A DNA stretch of 64,000 nucleotides from Neogemmobacter tilapiae (GTDB lineage: Bacteria > Pseudomonadota > Alphaproteobacteria > Rhodobacterales > Rhodobacteraceae). The translations under genes and the position numbers were made by a program. Where the stretch lies: assembly GCF_014652215.1 (NCBI RefSeq), contig NZ_BMYJ01000001.1, positions 186,001-250,000 on the forward strand, given 5' to 3'. Each line of letters opens with the position of its first letter. Positions within the stretch are counted from its first letter, which is position 1. Of the stretch, positions 1 to 8,335 are shown piece by piece. The notes beneath the pieces were generated by a model that saw nothing but the letters and a program-made list of their open reading frames with translations, was not told the origin of the DNA and ran no database searches.

Positions 1-1074
1 TCATGCTGCACCGTCCTGTTCACCCGACTGCGACGGAGCGAGACGCTCGGCCAGCCGTTCATTCATGCCTGACCGCGCCAACCGCGCTGCCAGTTGGATT
101 GCGGCCGCGACGCCCGTCGCATCGGCGCTGCCATGCGATTTGACCACAGTGCCGTTCAGCCCCAGAAACACGCCGCCATTCACCCGGCGCGGATCCATCC
201 GCGTTTGCAAGCGGCGCAGGATCCGCATCGACAGGCCCGCCGCGATCTTGGCGGTCAGGCTGGCGCTGTATTCCTGTCTTAGAAAGTCGCTGATCAGCTT
301 GGCGGTTCCCTCGCCGGTTTTCAGCGCGACATTGCCGGTGAAACCATCAGTGACGATCACGTCGCAGGCGGTGCCGGGAATATCGCTGCCTTCGACAAAG
401 CCGGCATAGGCGAAACCGTTGGTGGCCTGCGACAGCAGCTCATGCGCCTCTTTCAGCTCGGCCCGGCCCTTGTGTTCCTCGGTCCCGACATTCAGCAGGC
501 CGACACGCGGGTTTTCAAGGTTCAGGGCGACAGAGGCATAGGCCGCGCCCATCGTGGCATATTGCACCAGATCGGCGGCATCGGCCTTGATGTCAGCGCC
601 CACGTCCAACATGACGTTGAAACCGGAAGGATTGCGCGACGGCCAGAAGCAGGCGATGGCCGGCCGATTGACGCCGGGCAGTTTGCGCAGGCGGATCATC
701 GACAGCGCCATAAGCGCGCCGGTGTTGCCGCAAGAGACGGCGACCTTTGCCTGACCCTGTTTAACCGATTCGATGGTGGACCACATGGAGGTGCCCGCGC
801 CACTGCGCAGCACCTGCGCGGGTTTGTCATTCATCGTGACAACCCGTTCGGCATGGACGATCTGCACACGCTGGGCAACATCAGCCGCTTTGGCGAGCAG
901 GGGCGCAAGCTGAGCCTGATCGCCATGCAGGATGAAGGACAGATCGGGATCGGCGCGGCCCGAATCGACAAGGCCAGCGACAACCGCCGCCGGCCCTTTG
1001 TCGCTGCCCATCGCATCGACCGATATCACGGCAGATGCCTTTCCCGAATACGAAGGATGGTTTCCGTTCGTCAT
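1..1074 (-). CDS. plsX: Phosphate acyltransferase PlsX
   Basis: Makes acyl-phosphate from acyl-ACP and phosphate, the first committed step of phospholipid synthesis through PlsX/PlsY; a peripheral membrane enzyme. The 357-residue length is normal. The N-terminal DAMGSD motif (residues 20-25) is the PlsX signature, and conserved stretches follow around SCGNTGALMA and ATMGAAYA. The stop codon is at the very left edge, so the gene is complete. rpmF lies 24 bases upstream on the same strand with yceD before it, the usual order in alphaproteobacteria; fabH would be expected just outside the window. Confidence 0.96.
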   Translation of the reverse strand: MTNGNHPSYSGKASAVISVDAMGSDKGPAAVVAGLVDSGRADPDLSFILHGDQAQLAPLLAKAADVAQRVQIVHAERVVTMNDKPAQVLRSGAGTSMWSTIESVKQGQAKVAVSCGNTGALMALSMIRLRKLPGVNRPAIACFWPSRNPSGFNVMLDVGADIKADAADLVQYATMGAAYASVALNLENPRVGLLNVGTEEHKGRAELKEAHELLSQATNGFAYAGFVEGSDIPGTACDVIVTDGFTGNVALKTGEGTAKLISDFLRQEYSASLTAKIAAGLSMRILRRLQTRMDPRRVNGGVFLGLNGTVVKSHGSADATGVAAAIQLAARLARSGMNERLAERLAPSQSGEQDGAA

Positions 1075-1098
1075 GAGGAAAGGCCCAAGCGTGCGATC

Positions 1099-1305
1099 TT
1101 ATGCGGCGTCTTCGTCCAGATCGACTTCTTGCGCCGAAGCCACAACTTCGCGCGAATCGTAATGGCCGCAGGAACCACAAACGTGGTGCGGACGCTTCAG
1201 ATCGCCACAGTTCGGGCATTCATGCGGGTTCGACGCCACCAGGGCATCATGGGCGCGGCGCATGTTACGACGCGAACGGGTGACTCGGTTCTGCGGGACA
1301 GCCAT
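1099..1305 (-). CDS. rpmF: 50S ribosomal protein L32
   Basis: Structural protein of the large ribosomal subunit. The 68-residue product begins [13 protein letters not shown], typical of bacterial L32, and keeps all four zinc-binding cysteines (C30, C33, C43, C46). It lies between yceD and plsX, an arrangement that couples ribosome and fatty-acid synthesis genes in many proteobacteria. The acidic tail (DLDEDAA) is characteristic of alphaproteobacterial versions. Confidence 0.97.
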   Translation of the reverse strand: MAVPQNRVTRSRRNMRRAHDALVASNPHECPNCGDLKRPHHVCGSCGHYDSREVVASAQEVDLDEDAA

Positions 1306-1446
1306 GTCTCGACCTCGGGGTTTTGGGGCCGAAGCCCTTGATTTCCTTTGGGATCAAGACAGTTGCCCCGAATGGGCGACGCCAGATTCCCGTGTTCAAT
1401 AGGGCGCGGAACATAGTCAGTTTTCGTTCCGGCGCAAGTGCTTTGT

Positions 1447-2007
1447 TCAGCTTTCGCTGTCAGTTGGCTTGCCCAGCTTGGCGGCAAGACCGGCAAGGCC
1501 TGCAAAGGGTCGGATCGCTTCGTCGGTCAGGGGGGCTTGGCCTTCGGGGCCAAAGATGGCGGTGCCGAGCTCTTGGCCGGGCGCACGGGGATAGGCTGGC
1601 AGGGCAAGGGCCAAGGCTTCGGCGGCGACGGCACCGGCGTCGATCACCTCGGGCAGGGGTTCGGTGGTGTCGTCTTCGGGCACTTCCATCTCATCCGCGT
1701 CGGGTTCGGGAAGGTCGGAAAGGTAGCGGCGGACGACGGTTTCGCGGATATCGGTAAGGACGGGCTGAAGGCTGACGATGCAGGGCTGTTCAATCTGGGC
1801 GTCAAGATCGGCCTCCAGCTCAAAGTCATTGCGGCCGAGGGGGCGGATTTCGCCTTTGAAGCGGAGGGTATGAACGGCGCTGATGCCCAGAAGGGCGGCG
1901 AGAAGGGCGCGATCCTGGGCGGTGGTTTTCAGGTCAAAGCGCAGGGGCTTGCGGGTGGGCAGGCCGCGCACGGGGAAGGGCAGGCTGATGGGCAGGTCTT
2001 CGGCCAT
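1447..2007 (-). CDS. YceD/DUF177 family protein
   Basis: DUF177 (YceD) protein of 186 residues, usually encoded directly upstream of rpmF and, in plants and bacteria, linked to 23S rRNA accumulation. The start is the ATG giving MAEDLPISLPFPV; a longer reading from 2049 would add 14 residues with no family support. The middle has the expected alternating strands and an acidic stretch (EPDADEMEVPEDDTTEP). About 140 bases separate it from rpmF, so rpmF may have its own promoter. Confidence 0.85.
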   Translation of the reverse strand: MAEDLPISLPFPVRGLPTRKPLRFDLKTTAQDRALLAALLGISAVHTLRFKGEIRPLGRNDFELEADLDAQIEQPCIVSLQPVLTDIRETVVRRYLSDLPEPDADEMEVPEDDTTEPLPEVIDAGAVAAEALALALPAYPRAPGQELGTAIFGPEGQAPLTDEAIRPFAGLAGLAAKLGKPTDSES

Positions 2008-2156
2008 GGGCACGTCCTTTGAGTGGGGCCTTTGCGGCAAGTGATGCACAGCTTTCTTGAACCGCGTGCGGACCTTCTGTAAGCCCTAGGTTCAAAGGCC
2101 ATGCTGTCTGTGCTTTCGGGCATAGTGGTGGTGGCTTGCCAAGACAAGAGGACGCA

Positions 2157-2654
2157 ATGGATTTGCCAAGCCGGATGGACCGCCCCTTGCAACGCAAGGG
2201 CCTTGGATTTGCCGGGCCATTGCGCCGGTTGGGGCTGATTCTGGGGTTGCTGGCGGTGACGGCCTGCGCGCCGGTTTACCGCAACCACGGCTACGCGCCG
2301 CCGGACAGCGAATTGTCGACGGTGCAGGTGGGGGTGGATACGCGGGAAAGCGTGGCGCAAAAGGTGGGGCGGCCTTCGGCCTCGGGCCTGCTGAACGACG
2401 TGGGCTGGTTCTATGTGGAGAGCCGGTGGAAGCATTACGGGGCGCGGGAGCCGCAAGAGATTGATCGGCAGGTGGTGGCGATCAGTTTCAGCGAAAGCGG
2501 GACGGTTTCGAATGTGGAACGTTTCGGGCTGGAGCGGGGGCAGATCGTGCCCCTGTCGCGGCGTGTGACCGAATCGAACATCAAGGGCGTCGGCTTCTTG
2601 CGGCAGCTTTTGGGCAGCTTTGGGCGGTTGCAGGCCTCGGAATTGATCGACTGA
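2157..2654 (+). CDS. bamE: BamE-like outer membrane assembly lipoprotein
   Basis: Small lipoprotein subunit of the Bam complex that inserts beta-barrel proteins into the outer membrane. The 165-residue product has a basic N-terminus, a hydrophobic segment and a lipobox ending VTAC near residue 36, followed by a SmpA/OmlA-type domain (the segment TVQVGVDTRESVAQKVGRPS is the usual BamE start). ATG 2157 is chosen because AAGAGG sits just upstream. It is transcribed away from yceD and is followed three bases later by the OlsB-like gene, so the two are probably co-transcribed. Confidence 0.85.
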   Translation: MDLPSRMDRPLQRKGLGFAGPLRRLGLILGLLAVTACAPVYRNHGYAPPDSELSTVQVGVDTRESVAQKVGRPSASGLLNDVGWFYVESRWKHYGAREPQEIDRQVVAISFSESGTVSNVERFGLERGQIVPLSRRVTESNIKGVGFLRQLLGSFGRLQASELID

Positions 2655-2657
2655 TCT

Positions 2658-3353
2658 ATGGAAGACCGGATTGACGCCGGGGCGCTGAGGGTCTGTCTGG
2701 GACCGGAAAGCGGCCCGGCGTTGGCCTTGCGGGGTCAGGTTTTCCGGGGCGGCGGGGATGATCGGGATGGTTTCGATGATCAAGCGCTGCATCTGACTGT
2801 GGCGGATGGGGACAGAGTCTTTGTCTGCGCAAGGGTGCGGCTGGGCGAGGTTTGTGACAGCTATTCGGCGCAATTCTATGATCTGGCCGGGCTTTCGGCG
2901 ATGGCGGGGGCCAAGTTGGAACTGGGGCGGTTCTGCATGGCGCCGGGGCGGCATGATGCGGATGCGCTGCGGTTGATCTGGGCGATGCTGACGCGGGTGG
3001 TGGATCGGCAGGGCGTTGGGATGATCTATGGCTGTGCGTCGTTCCAAGGGGTGGAGGCTGCGCCCTATGCGGCGGCTTTTGCGGACCTGGGTGCAAGGCA
3101 TCTGGCCCCGTTGGGATGGAGGCCGGGAATGAAAGCAGCGGAAACCTTTTCTTTGCAGGGCTTTGCGGCCGACCCTTCGCAAGCCCTACGGCAATTGCCG
3201 CCCTTGCTGCGATCCTATCTGAGCATTGGCGGCAAGGTGAGTGATCATGCGGTGATCGACCGCGATCTGGGCACGATCCATGTCTTTTGCGGGTTGGAGG
3301 TGGCAAGCGTTCCGCCCGCCCGCGCGGCGAGTTTGCGGCGCTTGGCTGGTTGA
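2658..3353 (+). CDS. OlsB-like N-acyltransferase (GNAT, ornithine-lipid type)
   Basis: Resembles OlsB, which transfers a 3-hydroxyacyl group from ACP to the alpha-amino group of ornithine. The 231-residue protein has the family pattern YSAQFYDLAGL, then LELGRFCM, MIYGCASFQG, and the C-terminal block QLPPLLRSYLSIGG followed by VIDRDLGT. No OlsA-type O-acyltransferase lies next to it, unlike the classic olsBA pair, so it could be a paralogue with another amine acceptor. It starts three bases after bamE and precedes the ABC-F gene. Confidence 0.75.
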   Translation: MEDRIDAGALRVCLGPESGPALALRGQVFRGGGDDRDGFDDQALHLTVADGDRVFVCARVRLGEVCDSYSAQFYDLAGLSAMAGAKLELGRFCMAPGRHDADALRLIWAMLTRVVDRQGVGMIYGCASFQGVEAAPYAAAFADLGARHLAPLGWRPGMKAAETFSLQGFAADPSQALRQLPPLLRSYLSIGGKVSDHAVIDRDLGTIHVFCGLEVASVPPARAASLRRLAG

Positions 3354-3387
3354 CGGCGGACGATTGGTCGCCTACCTGCCCCCCATC

Positions 3388-5190
3388 ATGGCACGCGCAC
3401 CCCTTCTTCAGCTTTCCGGCATCTCGCTGACCTTCGGCGGCAATCCTGTTTTCGACGGTCTGGACCTTGCAATTCAGCAAGGGGACCGCATCGCCCTTGT
3501 CGGGCGTAATGGATCAGGCAAATCGACCCTGATGAAGGTGATGGCGGGGCTGGTCGAGCCGGATCAGGGCAGCCGGGTTGTGCCGCCGGGCATCAGCGTG
3601 GGCTATATGGAGCAAGACCCTGATCTTTCGGGCTTTGCGACCTTGGGGGAATATGCCGCTGCCGGGCTGGAGCCGGGGCAGGAATACCGGGTGGAGATGG
3701 TGGCCGAGGGGCTGAAATTCCGCCCCGAGGTGACGATCGAGAACGCCTCGGGCGGCGAGCGCCGCAGGGCGGCACTGGCGCGGCTTTTGGCGGAAGAACC
3801 GGATGTCCTGCTGCTGGACGAGCCGACGAACCATTTGGACATCCATGCGATTCTGTGGCTGGAAGAACAGTTGCGGTCCACGCGGACGGCCTTTGTGATG
3901 ATCAGCCACGACCGGGCCTTTCTGAAAGCCCTGTCGAAAGCGACGCTTTGGATCGACCGGGGGCAGGTGCGGCGGCGGGAATCGGGCTTTGACGGGTTCG
4001 AGGAATGGCGCGACACCGTTTGGGCCGAGGAAGACGAGGCGCGGCACAAGCTGGACCGCAAGATCAAGGCCGAGGCGAAATGGGCCGTGGAAGGCATTTC
4101 GGCCCGGCGCAAACGCAATCAGGGCCGGGTGCGGGCCTTGGCGGCGCTGCGGGCGGAACGATCCTCACAAATCCGGCGGCAGGGCACGGCGGCGCTGGAG
4201 CTGGAGGCGGGGCAGCAATCGGGCAAGCGGGTGATTGAGGCCAAGGGGCTGTCGCTGGCCTTTGCGGACAAGGTGATCGTGCGCGGCCTTGAACTGCGGG
4301 TGATGCGGGGGGACCGGGTGGCCTTTGTCGGTCCGAACGGGGTGGGGAAAACCACGCTTTTGCGGCTTTTGACGGGGGAAATTGCCCCGGATCAGGGCAC
4401 GGTGAGCCTTGGCACCAATCTGGACATTGCGGTGTTTGACCAGACCCGCGCGCAACTGGACCCGGAGGCGAGCCTTTGGGACAGTTTGACGAATGATCCG
4501 CAGATGCAGGTTTCGGGGGCCTCGGATCAGGTGATGGTTCGGGGCGCGCCGCGGCATGTGGTGGGCTATCTGAAGGATTTTCTGTTTGACGAACGGCAGG
4601 CGCGGGCGCCGGTGAAAAGCCTATCCGGCGGTGAAAAGGCGCGGCTTTTGCTGGCGCGGATCATGGCGCGGGAATCAAACCTGTTGATTCTGGACGAACC
4701 GACGAACGATCTGGACGTGGAAACGCTGGATTTGTTGCAGGATGTGCTGGGGGACTATCCGGGAACGGTTCTGTTGGTCAGCCACGACCGCGATTTCATT
4801 GACCGGGTGGCCAGCATCACCGTGGCGATGGAGGGGCAGGGCCGGGTGCTGGTCTATCCGGGTGGCTGGTCGGATTATCAGGCGCAAAAGCCGGTGGAAG
4901 CGGTGGCGGACGAAATAAAGCCGCGCCTGGCCGAGGTGCGGGAAGAGCCGAAGGTGGCGGCCAAGAAATCGGGTTTAAGTTTCACCGAGAAGAACCGCTT
5001 TGAGACGCTGCCGGGGGTGATCGAAAAGCTGGAGTCGGAATTGGGAAAGCTGGGCGAATTGCTGGCCGATGACACGCTTTACACCCGCGATCCGGTGAAA
5101 TTTGCCAAAGCCAGCGAGATGATGGCGGAACGGCAAGCAAAACTGGCAGCGGCCGAAGAAGAATGGATGGAACTGGCCGACCGGGCGTGA
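3388..5190 (+). CDS. uup: ABC-F family ATPase, Uup type
   Basis: Soluble ABC-F protein with two ATPase cassettes and no membrane domain; family members act on the ribosome, and Uup also affects transposon excision. The first cassette has GRNGSGKST (Walker A), SGGERRRAAL (signature) and LLLDEPTNHLDI; the second has GPNGVGKTT, LSGGEKARLL and DEPTNDLDVETLDLLQ, which is typical of Uup. The C-terminus after about residue 510 is charged and probably coiled coil. ATG 3388 (MARAPLLQLSGI) is chosen because earlier in-frame codons give residues unrelated to the family. It is stop-to-stop with the next gene. Confidence 0.9.
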   Translation: MARAPLLQLSGISLTFGGNPVFDGLDLAIQQGDRIALVGRNGSGKSTLMKVMAGLVEPDQGSRVVPPGISVGYMEQDPDLSGFATLGEYAAAGLEPGQEYRVEMVAEGLKFRPEVTIENASGGERRRAALARLLAEEPDVLLLDEPTNHLDIHAILWLEEQLRSTRTAFVMISHDRAFLKALSKATLWIDRGQVRRRESGFDGFEEWRDTVWAEEDEARHKLDRKIKAEAKWAVEGISARRKRNQGRVRALAALRAERSSQIRRQGTAALELEAGQQSGKRVIEAKGLSLAFADKVIVRGLELRVMRGDRVAFVGPNGVGKTTLLRLLTGEIAPDQGTVSLGTNLDIAVFDQTRAQLDPEASLWDSLTNDPQMQVSGASDQVMVRGAPRHVVGYLKDFLFDERQARAPVKSLSGGEKARLLLARIMARESNLLILDEPTNDLDVETLDLLQDVLGDYPGTVLLVSHDRDFIDRVASITVAMEGQGRVLVYPGGWSDYQAQKPVEAVADEIKPRLAEVREEPKVAAKKSGLSFTEKNRFETLPGVIEKLESELGKLGELLADDTLYTRDPVKFAKASEMMAERQAKLAAAEEEWMELADRA

Positions 5191-5664
5191 TTACTGGCAA
5201 AGCTCGGCCGGGACGGAGGGGATCAGAAAGACCCGATCATCGCCCCGGTCGCCGTAAAGCGTCAGGAAGTCTTGCGCCCCTTCAAAGCCGAGGCCACCCT
5301 TGCCGACCGTCAGGCGCAGGGTTCCCTGTTTTTCATGCGTCAGGATAAAGCGACCACCGTCACCTTCTAGCCCGCAAGACCACTGCTTTGGCCCCGGTTC
5401 GCAATAGGCCAAGGCGTGATATTCATAGTTTCGGCCTTTGACCTGCACGAAGAGATCCAAGAGTTCCAGGCCGGGCTCGTTCGGCAAGGCCGACGGGTTG
5501 AGGGCGATTTCCGTGACGGTCTGTTCGGGATGCCCGGCCAGATGAGCGGCGTTGTATTGGCGGATATGGCAGCCGGAACCCTTGCGGAAATGGTCCGCCA
5601 CGGAGTCGGCGAGGGTCGGACAGGGCAAAAGACCGAGCATAAGGGGCAATACAATCTGGCGCAT
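5191..5664 (-). CDS. Secreted hypothetical protein
   Basis: I do not recognise a family. The 157-residue product has a clear signal peptide (MRQIVLPLMLGLLPCPTLADS, cleavage likely after ALAD-like LAD near residue 20) and at least four further cysteines (including GSGCH, AYCEP, WSCGL and the C-terminal ELCQ), which suggests disulfide bonds in the periplasm. Its stop codon abuts the stop of the convergent ABC-F gene. The coding character and signal peptide support a real gene. Confidence 0.7.
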   Translation of the reverse strand: MRQIVLPLMLGLLPCPTLADSVADHFRKGSGCHIRQYNAAHLAGHPEQTVTEIALNPSALPNEPGLELLDLFVQVKGRNYEYHALAYCEPGPKQWSCGLEGDGGRFILTHEKQGTLRLTVGKGGLGFEGAQDFLTLYGDRGDDRVFLIPSVPAELCQ

Positions 5665-5836
5665 TTGGCAAGCTTTCTTGATTTAACCAGAGGTTGGCGG
5701 TCGGGGTGCAATCGTGAAGTGCATGGCTGCAATTTTCCTTGCGTCAGTCAAGGCGTAGAAGTAGCCCGGCAGGAGGATTGCAACTTTTTGTCAAGTTGTC
5801 CGTAGTATGATTGTGCAAGCGAGGAATGAGGTCATG

Positions 5837-6463
5837 ATGAATTTCACAAGACGTGGGGCATTGGGCGGGGCTTTGGCGGCCGTTTTGCTGCTGGGGGCTT
5901 GCGTCGGCAGCACCTTTGAAACCGCCTATGATCAGGGCGTGGCGGCAGAGGTGTCGCGCGGCTGGCGGGTTGTGGCGGTGAATGTGACCGTGCCGCGGAC
6001 CTTGGTGGTGAGCGAGGCTAAGACGTCACTGCCGAAGGCCGACATCGTCTGGCGCGAAGACCCGGAGACGGGGGATCGCTATGATCAGGTGAAAGTGATC
6101 ATGGAGAATGCCATTCGTCAGGGTGCGGCCTCGGTCCGCGGTTCGCGGGCGGTGGCGTTCAACGTGACGATGACGCGGTTCCATGCTTTGACGTTCGAGG
6201 CGGAGAATCGCTATCAGAACGCCGGGGTGCATACGGTCGATTTCATCATTCAGGTGGTGGATGCAAACACCGGGGCCACGATTGTTGAGGCGCAGCAGAT
6301 CAGGGCCGATTTCCCGGCGCTGTCGGGCGACCAGATGCGGGCGGCGCGGGCGCAGGGGCAAACGCAGAAGAAGATGATCACGGCGCATGTGGCCAAGACG
6401 ATCCAAAGCTGGCTGGGCACGGGGCCGGATATTCGCGGGCAGTTCAGCCGCTCGGGTGGCTGA
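5837..6463 (+). CDS. Lipoprotein of a Rhodobacteraceae-type family (DUF6778-like)
   Basis: Predicted outer- or inner-membrane lipoprotein of 208 residues. It has a basic start (MNFTRRG), a hydrophobic stretch and a lipobox ending LLGAC. The body has beta-rich segments such as RGWRVVAVNVTVPRTLVVSEA and FHALTFEAENRYQN, and ends with KTIQSWLGTGPDIR. From memory this matches a family found mainly in Rhodobacteraceae and annotated DUF6778; the function is unknown. TGAGG at 5827-5831 favours ATG 5837 over ATG 5834 or an ATG at 5807. A strong terminator follows. Confidence 0.75.
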   Translation: MNFTRRGALGGALAAVLLLGACVGSTFETAYDQGVAAEVSRGWRVVAVNVTVPRTLVVSEAKTSLPKADIVWREDPETGDRYDQVKVIMENAIRQGAASVRGSRAVAFNVTMTRFHALTFEAENRYQNAGVHTVDFIIQVVDANTGATIVEAQQIRADFPALSGDQMRAARAQGQTQKKMITAHVAKTIQSWLGTGPDIRGQFSRSGG

Positions 6464-6490
6464 GCCGGGATTTGGATGTGAGGTTGGACG

Positions 6491-6520
6491 CGACCGGGCC
6501 AAGGCCCGGTCGTTTTCGTT
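6491..6520. terminator. Strong rho-independent terminator between convergent genes
   Basis: A perfect 10-bp stem, CGACCGGGCC (6491-6500) with GGCCCGGTCG (6503-6512), is followed on the plus strand by TTTTCGTTT. It lies 28 bases after the lipoprotein stop and 7 bases before the end of the convergent NicO-type gene, so it could serve both, though the T-run favours plus-strand transcription. Confidence 0.85.
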
Positions 6521-6526
6521 TGAGGG

Positions 6527-7426
6527 TCAGGTCAGCGCGCGCCAGAGCAAAAGACCGGCGACGCCGGCGATGATCAGGCCTGCCGTCATTTCGATCAGGG
6601 GCAGGGCGGTTTGGGCAAGGCGTTCGGGCAATGACAAAAGTGCCCCCTCACGCGCCCAGAAGGACAGGGCGGCGACGGCGATGGTGACGCTGGCCGTGCC
6701 AAGGCCCATGGCAAGCGTGCCGAGAATGCCCGCGGCGGCCAGACCCAGTGACCAGGTGATGATCAACAGGAACAATGCACCGGAACAGGGGCGAATGGCG
6801 ATGCTGGCGACCAAAAGGATGGCATCCTTGGGGCCTGAGAGGTTTTCCATCTGTGCGGGCGTGGGGCCATGGGCGTGGTCGCAATGGGCGTGATCATGGT
6901 CATGGTGATGGTGGTGATCATGGACGGGCGCGGCGGCGGGTCGCCAATGGCGAAAGCCGCGCCAGACAAGCCAGAGGCCGATGAGCAGGATGGCGGCCTG
7001 AGAGGCGGGCAGGAGCCATTGGTCGGAAAGACCTTCGACTTGGGCGCGGGTCCAGCCGAAGAGCAGGACAAAGGCATAGACAAGCAGGATGGCGAACAGC
7101 GATTGCGCAAGGCTGGAGACAAGGGCCAAGGCGGCCAAGGGCGCAAGCCGCACGCGGCGGGCCATGCCATAGCCGCCGATCAGCGCCTTGCCATGGCCGG
7201 GGCCGACGGCGTGAAGAAAGCCATAGGCGAAGCAGAGGGAAAGTAGGCCCGCCAAGGCCCCAGCCTCGCCACCGCGCAGGCGGCGGACGGCGCGGGCCAG
7301 GTGGTCTTGGACCTCGCGTTGCGCGTCGATGGCCCAAGTGGCAAGGCTTTCAAAGCCGCCCAAGGCCCAAAGGCCCGCCAAAACAAGGGCGATGGCAAGC
7401 CCGGCGAGAATCAGTTTGCGTTGCAT
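6527..7426 (-). CDS. NicO/ZevB-like metal transport membrane protein
   Basis: NicO-family permease of 299 residues. Visible features are a membrane segment at the N-terminus, the metal-site signature HAVGPGHGKA near residue 75, several more membrane helices, a histidine-rich cytoplasmic or periplasmic loop around residues 173-190 (HDHHHHHDHDHAH), and an RPCSG motif in the second half. NicO proteins move Ni or Co, but the neighbour DUF1007 gene makes a ZevAB-type pair as described in Haemophilus influenzae, where the substrate is zinc. The start overlaps the end of the upstream gene by 16 bases, so the two are translated together. Confidence 0.85.
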   Translation of the reverse strand: MQRKLILAGLAIALVLAGLWALGGFESLATWAIDAQREVQDHLARAVRRLRGGEAGALAGLLSLCFAYGFLHAVGPGHGKALIGGYGMARRVRLAPLAALALVSSLAQSLFAILLVYAFVLLFGWTRAQVEGLSDQWLLPASQAAILLIGLWLVWRGFRHWRPAAAPVHDHHHHHDHDHAHCDHAHGPTPAQMENLSGPKDAILLVASIAIRPCSGALFLLIITWSLGLAAAGILGTLAMGLGTASVTIAVAALSFWAREGALLSLPERLAQTALPLIEMTAGLIIAGVAGLLLWRALT

Positions 7427-8064
7427 GTCAGCCGCGTTTCATCGGCGAAATTCGCGCCTACGGCGGGAAAGTCGATTTCCACATCATCCCCCGGCGCATA
7501 TTCGGCCAGCGCGTCGATCAGCGCCTGATCGGCCTTGGCGGGGTCGGGTTCATAGATTTTCGCGCTGCAACCCGGCGGGGCATTGGTGAGAATGGTCGCG
7601 GCGGTGATCTGATAGGCGGTGTAATAGCCCGGATCATAGACCTGAACGACAAGCGGCAGATCGCTGATCGGGATCGGGGCCGCAAAGTCGCGGCGGTGCG
7701 TGCTGATCAGCTTTTCGCTGTGATAATCGGCGGTCCAATCCGAAGGGCCAGACAGCGTCAGCGGCTGGTTGCCCAAAAGCGCATAGGTGTCGCCGGGAAA
7801 TCCGGCATCCCAATTCATGTCAAAGCCGGCCAAAGCGGCTTTTTCGGCGGGGTCCAACAGACCATCGGCATCCGGATCAAGGCCGCGCTCGGCGATCAGG
7901 GTCAGGGAGTAGAAACTGTCGTAGGTCCATGAAATGCGCAAAGCCGTGGCGCGGCCTTGGTCGTCGAAGATCACCTCAACCCCGCTGTCAATGAAGACAT
8001 GCGGATGGGCCAAGAGAGGCAGCGGCACAGCAGCCATAGCCAAGGCCAGAACGGGCAGGCGCAT
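7411..8064 (-). CDS. DUF1007 periplasmic protein (ZevA-like)
   Basis: DUF1007 protein of 217 residues with a cleavable signal peptide (MRLPVLALAMAAVPLPLLA) followed at once by the family's HPHVFIDSGVEV motif. In Haemophilus the homologue ZevA works with the NicO-like ZevB in zinc acquisition. Acidic residues in DADGLLDPAEKAAL resemble an EF-hand-like stretch often seen in this family. ATG 8064 is chosen because it begins the signal peptide. The gene overlaps the permease by 16 bases and is the first gene of the two-gene operon. Confidence 0.85.
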   Translation of the reverse strand: MRLPVLALAMAAVPLPLLAHPHVFIDSGVEVIFDDQGRATALRISWTYDSFYSLTLIAERGLDPDADGLLDPAEKAALAGFDMNWDAGFPGDTYALLGNQPLTLSGPSDWTADYHSEKLISTHRRDFAAPIPISDLPLVVQVYDPGYYTAYQITAATILTNAPPGCSAKIYEPDPAKADQALIDALAEYAPGDDVEIDFPAVGANFADETRLTCNAN

Positions 8065-8280
8065 CGGTTCCCCCCAAAGATTCGGCGCGGAAGTTAGGGG
8101 CTTTTGCAGGCGGGGGCCAGCCCAGCGAACGGCCTTGGGCAAAGGCCCGCGCAAAGGAAAGGGCGGCGACCCCACCCCTGGTTCCGCCGCCCTGCTTTGG
8201 GGACAAAGTTCTAGACTATGGTCGTTCTAAAAGTGGTGGGACGTTGAAAAGTCTTTGGTCACAGAGGCTTTTTAGCGTCG

Positions 8281-8330
8281 GGCGAAAAGCGCCGCATACC
8301 CCAGATGGGGTATGCGGTCGGATTTTCGCC
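8281..8330. terminator. Nested inverted repeat, likely bidirectional terminator
   Basis: Inner stem: CCGCATACCCC (8292-8302) pairs perfectly with GGGGTATGCGG (8307-8317) around loop AGAT. Outer stem: GGCGAAAA (8281-8288) pairs with TTTTCGCC (8323-8330). It begins 5 bases after the stop of the minus-strand regulator gene. On either strand the inner hairpin is followed within 3-5 bases by TTTT, so it can terminate transcription in both directions. It also insulates the metal-transport operon. Confidence 0.7.
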
Positions 8331-8335
8331 ACAAT

